Part shown: positions 56,722-64,000 of the stretch, piece by piece | Position numbering within the stretch: position 1 is the stretch's first letter | Layout: each line of letters opens with the position of its first letter | Assembly (NCBI GenBank): GCA_963989245.1 | Contig: OZ022349.1 | Span: 32,395,393-32,459,392, forward strand | DNA from: Nansenia antarctica | Taxonomy: Eukaryota > Chordata > Actinopteri > Argentiniformes > Microstomatidae | Length of the DNA: 64,000 nucleotides | Reading direction: 5' to 3' | Program-made: the position numbers and the translations under genes | Notes under the pieces: model-generated | The model's input: the letters and a program-made list of their open reading frames with translations, nothing else | What the model was told of the DNA's origin: nothing | Database searches by the model: none

Positions 56722-56802
56722 GTGTGTGTGAGTGGTGTGCGGTGTGTGTGTGTGTGTGTGTGTGGTGTGCGGTTTGTGCGTGTGTGTGTGTGTGTGTGTG
56801 CT
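56722..56802. repeat. (GT)n with GTGCGGT units
   Basis: GTGTGTGAGTGGTGTGCGGT type, the inverse composition of the preceding CA block. 56803-56956 has no gene. Confidence 0.9.
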
Positions 56803-56956
56803 GCAATGACTAAAAGAAAGGCCAAACAGGTTGCCAAATTTTGCTCTGTCTCGGCTATTATTGGCAGCTTGGCCGTGTGGAGAAGGAGGTGTTATGTGAC
56901 CCTTGAGTGTTCAGTGCTGCTTAGCCCCGAAATATTTGATTCCCTGTTTGTGTAAT

Positions 56957-57412
56957 CAAGGGGAGGTAGGGAGGTAGGGGGCTAGGGAGGTAGGGAGGTA
57001 GAGGGGTAGGGAGGTAGGGGGCTAGGGAGGTAGGGGGCTAGGGAGGTAGGGAGGTAGGGGGCTAGGGAGGTAGGGAGGTAGGGGGCTAGGGAGGTAGGGA
57101 GGTAGGGAGGTAGGGGGCTAGGGAGGTAGGGAGGTAGGGGGCTAGGGAGGTAGGGAGGTAGGGGGCTAGGGAGGTAGGGAGGTAGGTAGGTAGGGAGGTA
57201 GGGAGGTAGGGGGCTAGGGAGGTAGGGAGGTAGGGAGGTAGGGGGCTAGGGAGGTAGGGGGCTAGGGAGGTAGGGAGGTAGGGGGCTAGGGAGGTAGGGA
57301 GGTAGGGAGCTAGGGAGGTAGGGAGGTAGGGGGCTAGGGAGGTAGGGAGCTAGGGGAAGGAGATGAGGGGATAGGGGGCTAGGGGGCTAGGGGAAGGGGC
57401 CAGGGGGCTAGG
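56957..57412. repeat. G-rich GGGAGGTA/GGGGGCTA array
   Basis: About 455 bp of GGGAGGTA (8 bp) and GGGGGCTA (8 bp) units in mixed order, such as GGGAGGTAGGGAGGTAGGGG. G-runs of 3-5 recur about every 8 bp on the plus strand, a strong G-quadruplex composition. No coding frame is supported. Confidence 0.93.
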
Positions 57413-57599
57413 AGATCTATATGGAACCTGGCCCATGTCTAGTAGTCTGGTCCAGTAGTCTATAAACGGTCTAGTGATCTTGCATAGCGGCAGACAGTCA
57501 TGATCTGGTTTCATTAGCCAGGGATTAGCTCGTAGCTCGTCAGCGGAATCTCTGAGTGGAGACCAGAGAGGCGTTTGGCTCACACATTTAGCACAGTAC

Positions 57600-57601
<2 letters not shown>

Positions 57602-57653
<52 letters not shown>
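57602..57653. repeat. (CA)n microsatellite
   Basis: Pure CA, about 26 units. On both sides GCCGTGTGGCTCACACACTTAGCAGAGA-like copies (57657-57720) form a 47-bp direct repeat. Confidence 0.93.
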
Positions 57654-57657
<4 letters not shown>

Positions 57658-57805
57658 GCCGTGTGGCTCACACACTTAGCAGAGACCACAGAGGCCGTGT
57701 GGCTCACACACTTAGCAGAGATAATTATAATAATTAGTAACAAAGAAAAACAAAGGGCTGCAGCAGATAACAAATATCGCTGTTAAACGATTGACATTTT
57801 TCTTG

Positions 57806-57990
57806 CGCATCTATCATCCTCTGACATTCCCTCTGTCTATCATCCTCTGACATTCCCTCTGTCTATCATCCTCTGACATTCCCTCTGTCTATCATCCTCT
57901 GACATTCCCTCTGTCTATCATCCTCTGACATTCCCTCTGTCTATCATCCTCTGACATTCCCTCTGTCTATCATCCTCTGACATTCCCTCT
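57806..57990. repeat. 26-bp minisatellite
   Basis: Seven units of TCTATCATCCTCTGACATTC plus CCTCTG, nearly identical. 57991-58448 has no recognised feature. Confidence 0.93.
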
Positions 57991-58448
57991 GGATTAGCAG
58001 AACTGCGTCACTGCGCTTGTTACGGCACGGCTGGGTACATGGCAGGTTTAACAGAATAATAACCAAGTGCAACGGACTTCAATGTAAACACTGGGGAGGG
58101 TTTTATCAGCCAGGGGAGGCTTGTATCACCCTGGGCTTCTCCACACGCACGTGGCGCTGGTAGGAGGGCAGCTGGAGGGTTCACAGTCTGAGGTTTTTAA
58201 TAGGGGAGGACACGTTAAAGAAATGAAGCTAACGGAACTAGACTTGTCAAGGTTTCATTTTCCGTTGACGTCAAGATACCGCAAGAAAGTCCTTGTGGGC
58301 ACATTTTCAGCTAAGGAAGATGTTCAACAGACATTATAGAGGAGAAGACCGACAGCCCTTTCAGCAAAATCGACAAATTCAGTTGATCATTTATCATGAA
58401 AAAAAACATGGTGGTGGGTTGAGGGCTAGTTTGGCCACAAAAGGAACA

Positions 58449-58700
58449 TTTACATTTTGGGCATTTAGCAGACGCCTTTATTAGATTAGATTAGATTAGA
58501 TTAGATTCAACTTTATTGTCATCGCAGAGTACAAGTACTAAAACAACGAAATGCAGTTTAGCATCCAACCAAAAGTGAAAATAGTGATATAAGGGCATCA
58601 CATAAATAGAACAAGAATGGTAGTGAAGGTGACTAGGTAAGGCAGTATGTGCAGTTTATGTGCAGTTTATCCAATGCGACTTACAACAGACAAAACATCT
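58449..58700 (-). mobile_element. L2 tail split by another LINE tail
   Basis: The outer pieces CATTTACATTTTGGGCATTT AGCAGACGCCTTTA (58449-58479) and TCCAATGCGACTTACAA (58671 on) are the same L2 3' end as at 42714. Between them, (TTAGA)n, then TTCAACTTTATTGTCATCGC and a short 3' UTR, all in minus orientation. TTTAT is at both borders as a probable duplication. Confidence 0.8.
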
Positions 58701-58824
58701 TCTGTGCCTCAAATGATTTTGAACACAACACAACACAACCCACTAGTTTGAAACAGATGTGCACCCGTACCACAGACTTTATAAAGATCTACACCTTCTC
58801 CATGTTTACATCATTATTTGTGCT

Positions 58825-58882
58825 CTGATTCAACTAATCAAGTACAAAGCAATTATGATTTGTACTTGATTAGTTGAATCAG
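58825..58882. repeat. Perfect 24-bp-arm palindrome
   Basis: CTGATTCAACTAATCAAGTA and its inverse close over a 10-bp loop. Downstream GGCTTGGGCGCCCCGAGGAG to GGGTTGAGAAACACTG resembles a DNA-transposon end common in fish; the matching other end was not found. Confidence 0.85.
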
Positions 58883-58979
58883 GTTTGCGGGTGGTGGAAC
58901 AGATCAAATATGTGGAGCGGCTTGGGCGCCCCGAGGAGAGGGTTGAGAAACACTGATCTTCATCACTCTCTTCCCATTT

Positions 58980-59400
58980 CAAGCTCTTCTCTCCACCCTC
59001 TCACACTCCACCTCTCCTCTCCTCTTCATCCCTCTCTCCTCACACTCCACCCCTCCTCTCCATCCCTGTGTGTTCATCCCCCTCTCCTCAGAACAGAGTG
59101 ATTGTGCTAACAGGCCCCCTATGGAGAGCTGAAGGTAGATATATAGATAGGTACAGTACAGCAACATGCTGCTGTGCAGCCTTTCATTCTAGAAAGTTCC
59201 TCTACTTCAGATTCAGATTCAATTTCATTGTCTTTCACAAACCCAAGGACGCTTTACAGAATCCCCCTCACGTAGTGGTTAGGACTGAATAGGTGAGCAG
59301 AATACTGGAAACAAGTCCAACCCTCATTCACCACCAATATCTTGTTGCAAAGTAGTTTAGCACTTTGACATTCCCTTCTTACTAATGACAAGTTACAGTA
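58980..59400. other. C/T-rich tract and small LINE tail
   Basis: A CTCCAC/CCTCTCCT-rich stretch (58980-59090), then CAGATTCAGATTCAATTTCA TTGTCTTTCAC at about 59208-59240, which looks like a LINE 3' end. No gene. Confidence 0.5.
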
Positions 59401-59666
59401 CAGAGCTGCCAAGTCTCACGCAATCGCCGTGAGACTCGCGCATTTCAAACAGTTCTCACGCTCTCACGCCGCACCTCTATTTCTCACGGCAAAAAATAAC
59501 AATTTTTTTACGGGACTTTTATTTTTTAAAATTCCTTGAAAGAAAGCTACCGGACATGAGTTTCGTGGCATCTTTCTGCACGCCTGTTAACTTGAGTGCA
59601 ATCGAAGCGGCAGCCGAGCGCTGATGGAAGAACCTGTGTTCACGCGAGCTGCAAGAACGTAGCAAG

Positions 59667-59767
59667 CAGTGTTGCCAGATTGGGCTACTTTTGGTCACTG
59701 GACGGGTGGATTCGGCAGCTTTTAGACCGGTTGGGCTGGACATTGTCAATTCCGTCTGGCAACCGTG
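59667..59767. repeat. Hairpin, GTTGCCAGAT family, copy 3
   Basis: A left end CAGTGTTGCCAGATTGGGC and a diverged inverted right end (GTCTGGCAACCGTG). About 100 bp; more diverged than copies 1 and 2. The 59820-59930 stretch that follows has its own CTAGTTGTTACTAGCTAGT short palindromes. Confidence 0.65.
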
Positions 59768-60199
59768 GTGCATACATTTGCATACATTACAACATCGTAT
59801 CTGGTAGCCTACTGGACTGGGTTGCACCAATTTGGCGTAAGTCATTACTAAATTTAGTAGTTACTAAACCCCTAGTTGTTACTAGCTAGTTTCAAACTAG
59901 TCGTTTACTAATTTCGGTTGCACCACGCCAATCTTTTGCCAATCTTAGCTAGTAAATACTCAGTTTTGGTAACTGTTTTTTGTTTCTCTACTGTAACATA
60001 ACTAGGTACATTAATAATAATAATAATAATAATAATTCATAATAATTACAATTTACAATACAAATACAACAATTGGGGGTCCCTCAAAAAAAATGTGGGA
60101 GCGCTGGGCGCGCACAAGATCAACCACCAAGCCCTCATTCTGACCCAGGAAAAACCCTGGTATGTACTGTATAACATGATAGCCATCTATGAGCAATGC

Positions 60200-62835
60200 A
60201 CTGTATGAATGAATGGTCTTTATTGTCATTGATATAGTACAGGTACCAAACAACGACATTTGGGAGGGGGGGCTCCCCTGGTGCTAGGAAAAAAAAAAAA
60301 AAAAAAAAAAAAAGAAGGGAAAGGAGCTGGTTTACATAAATAAAGGCTATGTACACTATCCACTATACTATACTATACAAATAAAACACTGTGCTGTACT
60401 CTTTGCTATGCTATACCTATTCTAACATTTCCTATTCTCTGAACCTTATGTACCCTAGGGTTGTCATATTGCACATAGTGTTATTGCACATTCATTTAAA
60501 GTGTCGCAGTTTGCAGGCTTGAAATGTACACATTTGTGCCTCAGCACTACACCTGATTTCAATCCAGCAGCTGCCATCTATCCGTCCAGACTGTCCAGGG
60601 CCCAGAACCTAGGTCTTTGCTGTGTTCAGGGCCTGAATGGCCCTGGGGTAGAAGCTGAGCTTCAGTCTGTTTGTCCTTGCGAACATGGTCCTGAACCGCC
60701 TGTTCGAGGGCAGCCGAGCAAAGTGTTCGTACCCAGGGTGGGATGGGTCTCTGGAGATCTTGGAGGCCTTCCTGAGGCAGCGTGTGTTGTACAGCTCTTC
60801 CAGAGAGGGGAGGGGGGTGCCGGTGATCTTCTGGGCCGATCTCACGACTCTCTGTAGCGCATTCCTCTCTGCGGCTGTGCAGCTGGAGAACCAGTTGCAG
60901 ATTCAGTAGGTGAGGATGCTCTCCACTGCGCAGCGGTAGAAGGCCACCAGCATCTCCTGTCCGATGTGGTCTTTCCTGAGGACTCTCAGGAAGAAGAGCC
61001 GCTGTTGTGCCTTCTTGATGATGGCTGCTGTGTTGTTCTTCCAGGACAGGTCATCCTGTATGTGCACCCCCAGGAATCGGAGGGTTGAGACTCTCTCCAC
61101 GCTCCCTCCGTCGATGAGCAGGGGCAGGACCTCAGATTCTTTCCTCCTGAAGTCCACGATGATTTCCTGCGTCTTTGACTGGTTCAGCAGCAGGTTGTTA
61201 ACCTTGCACAGCTTGCTCAGCTGCTCTACCTCATCCCTGTACGCCGCCTCGTCCCCCCCCCGAGATGCAGCCCACCACGGTGGTGTCGTCTGCAAACTTT
61301 ACGATGGAGTTGCTGGGGTGGACGGGGGTGAAGTCGTAGGTGTAGAGGTTGTAGAGGATGGGGCTTAGCACGCAGCCCTGGGGGGACCCAGTGCTGAGTC
61401 TGAGGGCTGTGGAGGTGTGGGAGCCCACCCGCACCCTCTGGGGGCGGTCAGACAGGAAGTCCTTGATCCATGCACATATAGAGTGTGATAGTCCCAGGTC
61501 TAGTAGTTTGGTCACTAGCCTGTCTGGAAGGATGGTGTTGAAGGCAGAGCTGAAGTCCACAAAGAGCAGTCTCGCGTAGCTGTTTCCCCTCTCCAGGTGG
61601 GATAGAGTGGAGTGGAGAGTCGTCGCGATGGCGTCCTCAGTGGACCTGTGGGCTCTGTAGGCGAACTGGTATGGATCCAGGTTGGGCGGGAGGCGTGTGA
61701 CTATGTGGGCCCGGACTAGTTTCTCGAAGCACTTCATGATGATTGGTGTGAGTGCCACCGGGCGGTAGTCGTTTAGGCAGCTCACCGTGCTTTTCTTCGG
61801 GACTGGGATGATAGTTGAGGTTTTCAGGTAGGGTGGGATGGTGGCCTGGGACAGGTACTGGTTGAAGATGTTGGTGAAAACCCCGGCCAGCTGGTCGGCG
61901 CAGTCCCTCAGCACCCGTCCCAGGACGCCATCCGGCCCTGAGGCTTTCCTGGGGTCCACCGCCTTCAGCACGCGTCTCACTTCATGCTCTGTGAGGGTGA
62001 GGCTGCTGAGAGCTGGAGAGAGTGGTGTTTGTGTTGTGGTTACCTCCGTTCGCCCCTCGTCAAACCGGGCGTAGAAGGAGTTCAGCTTTTCCGCCAGCAG
62101 GGGGTCGTCCTCCGCGGCTGTGAGCCTGTTGGCTCTGAAGTTTGTCATGTGCTGAACCCCCTGCCACACCCGCCTGGAGTCGTTGCTCAGGAAGCATTCC
62201 TCAATCTTCTCTCTGTGGTCTGCCTTGGCCTCCCGGATGCCGCGCTTTAGGTTAGCCCTGGTGGTGCTGTACAGCAGTGTGCCCTTCCCTGCGAAGGCGT
62301 TGTCCCTCTCCTTGATCAGTTTTTGGACCTTCCCAGTCATCCATGGCTTCGTGTTGGGGTAGACCCGGACCCGTTTGTCCACGGTGGCTGAGTTGGTGCA
62401 GTTCACTATGTGGTTCAGAACCGACGACGTGAACTGTTCCAGGTCCTCATGCTCATATTCCTGCCATGAGGTGTCATTCAGGCAGATCTGCAGTGGAGCG
62501 GACCCTGCTGGCCAGGTTCTGACAGTCTTAGTGGTGATGGGAGCACTTTTCCTCATGGGAGTGTAGGCTGGGATCAGGAGGATTGACACATGGTCAGACA
62601 TGCCTAGATGAGCTAGCGGTCTAGCCTTGTAAGCAAGCTTGATGTTGGTGTATACCTTATCCAGTGTTTTTTCTCCTCTTGTTGCACATTTAACATGCTG
62701 ATAGAACTTCGGTGGTACTACCTTCAGGTCAGCATGATTGAAATCTCCCGCGATGATGTGTACGGCTTGAGGGTCCGCGCTCAGTCCACTACTGATGACG
62801 TCATATAGCCGCGCCAATGCTAAGCTACCCACCGC
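60200..62835 (-). mobile_element. Truncated Rex1/CR1-like LINE
   Basis: The 3' end is at about 60200 (GAATGAATGGTCTTTATTGT). A 30-bp A-run at 60290 interrupts the 3' UTR. The minus strand carries ORF2 with the 5' part of the endonuclease missing. 2.6 kb, inside the TIR element 59401-63183. Confidence 0.85.
60609..62832 (-). pseudogene. LINE ORF2, partial endonuclease + RT, two breaks
   Basis: From 62832: HIIAGDFNHADLK and MSDHVSILL (endonuclease motifs). Then RT: RKASGPDGV, LLFVDFSSAFNTI (block A), GSPQGCVLSPILYNLYT (block B) and IVKFADDTTVVG (block C). A frameshift in a C-run near 61255 moves to the frame ending in QEIIVDFRRK, TLRFLGVHIQDD and AVESILTY. A stop near 60905 separates the last segment (QRVVRSAQKITGT... 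to 60609). Homologous in type to 22186-23343. Inactive. Confidence 0.88.
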
Positions 62836-63214
62836 GGGTACCTGTATATAAGATGATGATCAAGGGTCTTTCTGCTGCTGACCATGGGGCTGAGTCCTGT
62901 TGATGGGGCCCATTGTTCTTTTAGAGTCTGTAGGCTACAGTATTTGTTTATTAAGATTTCATAAATATTATATATTGTCTGAATTGTTTTCTTGTTTTAT
63001 AAAATGTTAATTATTTTCATTTCTTGTGCTAGTTTATTATGAACAACATGTAAAATTGCAGGAAACTAGCACAAATAATTTGGTGGGAGAGAGGGGCCGC
63101 CGCTGCCAAAACGCGCACAGATTTGGGTCACTCCACCGCCAAAAAATCTCACTCCAAACTTTTGGTGAAACTTGGCAGCCCTGCAGTATGTTGTAGCTTC
63201 AACCCAACAGACAG

Positions 63215-63357
63215 GCTTGCGTTCGTAAATTCGCTCCGAGAGCACCAGAACGTACGCTGGGTTCAACGTCATAAAGGGACCAAGTAATTCGATTGGACGA
63301 GAGGCGTTCCACGACGAGTGCTGATCAGATTTCCAGAGCGAATTTACGAACGCAGCC
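63215..63357. mobile_element. Short MITE, copy 2
   Basis: GGCTTGCGTTCGTAAATTCG and, inverted at the right, GGCTGCGTTCGTAAATTCGC; interior GGGTTCAACGTCATAAAGGG. Same family as 51114-51250, with better-conserved ends. Confidence 0.82.
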
Positions 63358-63394
63358 CAGAGTATGAGTGAAGTTAATCAGACGTATCGTTCAG

Positions 63395-64000
63395 TCGCAC
63401 AGCCTGAACACAGCCTGCTCTCCCTGAACACAGCCTGCTCTCCCTGAACACAGCCTGCTCTGCCTGAACACAGCCTGCTCTGCCTGACCACAGCCTGCTC
63501 TGCCTGAACACAGCCTGCTCTGCCTGAACACAGCCTGCTCTCCCTGAACACAGCCTGCTCTGCCTGAACACAGCCTGCTCTGCCTGAACACAGCCTGCTC
63601 TGCCTGAACACAGCCTGCTCTGCCTGAACACAGCCTGAACACAGCCTGCTCTGCCTGAACACAGCCTGAACACAGCCTGAACACAGCCTGCTCTGCCTGA
63701 ACACAGCCTGCTCTGCCTGAACACAGCCTGCTCTGCCTGAACACAGCCTGAACACAGCCTGCTCTGCCTGAACACAGCCTGCTCTGCCTGAACACAGCCT
63801 GAACACAGCCTGCTCTGCCTGAACACAGCCTGAACACAGCCTGCTCTGCCTGAACACAGCCTGAACACAGCCTGAACACAGCCTGCTCTGCCTGAACACA
63901 GCCTGCTCTGCCTGAACACAGCCTGCTCTGCCTGAACACAGCCTGAACACAGCCTGCTCTGCCTGAACACAGCCTGCTCTGCCTGAACACAGCCTGCTCT
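63395..64000. repeat. 20/11-bp minisatellite, runs off the end
   Basis: Units CTGCCTGAACACAGCCTGCT (20 bp) and an 11-bp short form CCTGAACACAG, in mixed order. The three minus frames are all open (about 190-199 codons) only because of repetition. The array reaches the last base of the window. Confidence 0.95.

Larger units (their letters stand above)
59401..63183. mobile_element. TIR element (hAT-like?) carrying a LINE
   Basis: The ends are CAGAGCTGCCAAGTCTCACG and, inverted, CAGGGCTGCCAAGTTTCACC. CAGTA flanks both (59396-59400 and 63184-63188), a 5-bp match rather than the 8 bp of classic hATs. The non-LINE remainder (about 1.1 kb) has no transposase. It contains a GTTGCCAGAT hairpin and a LINE insertion. 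Confidence 0.78.

Noticed and set aside
63374..63990. Repetitive Cys/Gln/Arg protein frames
   Set aside because: 20/11-bp tandem repeat, open in three frames, no start or end context.
1..64000. tRNA, rRNA or promoter-type bacterial signals
   Set aside because: I looked for tRNA-like cloverleaf boxes and rRNA cores and saw none; ribosome-binding sites and rho-independent terminators do not apply to this genome.

Overview
The window reads as teleost fish genomic DNA. It is dense in fish-type LINE and DNA transposons, (CA)n and (GA)n microsatellites, and minisatellites. Genes are eukaryotic, with GT-AG introns visible in several transposon genes, and there is no bacterial gene organisation. I recognise one host protein-coding gene, a urotensin II receptor (uts2r) of 417 codons in one uninterrupted frame at 51459-52712 on the + strand. 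Almost everything else I can name is mobile or tandemly repeated.

Layout. 1-9.5 kb: a 30-bp minisatellite split by a truncated L2-type LINE, then a GT microsatellite split by a near full-length CR1/L2-type LINE. That LINE is split by an autonomous-type hAT element, which is itself split by a LINE fragment. 10-21.5 kb: a minus-strand L1 (ORF1, endonuclease, RT). Its ORF2 is torn open by a roughly 32-bp satellite apparently grown from its own coding sequence, and that satellite was later invaded by a mariner-like foldback MITE, an L2 LINE and a truncated L1. 21.5-25.4 kb: a 42-bp array split by LINE fragments and a Harbinger-like MITE, then a 27-bp minisatellite. 26-27.3 kb: a non-autonomous hAT. 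28.6-37.2 kb: an ISL2EU-like DNA transposon with two convergent genes. One is a THAP plus DDE transposase. The other is a multi-exon YqaJ nuclease with SWIM-like and PHD-like zinc clusters. The element carries two hAT insertions and a LINE tail. 38.7-45.8 kb: LINE tails, a 975-bp tandem duplication, and a 3.1-kb L2 LINE with a long open frame. 46-50.6 kb: minisatellites, with two repeat motifs recurring in opposite orientation about 4 kb apart. 51-53 kb: uts2r with transposon-derived DNA just upstream. 53-64 kb: a hAT MITE, a G-quadruplex-prone array, nested LINE tails, a 3.8-kb TIR element carrying a Rex1-like LINE, and a 20-bp minisatellite that runs off the end.

The nesting gives a relative chronology. 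In at least eight places an older repeat is split by a younger insertion with clean target-site duplications (8 bp for hATs, TA for the mariner-like MITE, TAA for the Harbinger-like MITE, AT for the ISL2EU-like element). No transposon gene here is fully intact in the reference sequence. The ISL2EU-like transposase and the 43.0-45.8 kb LINE come closest.
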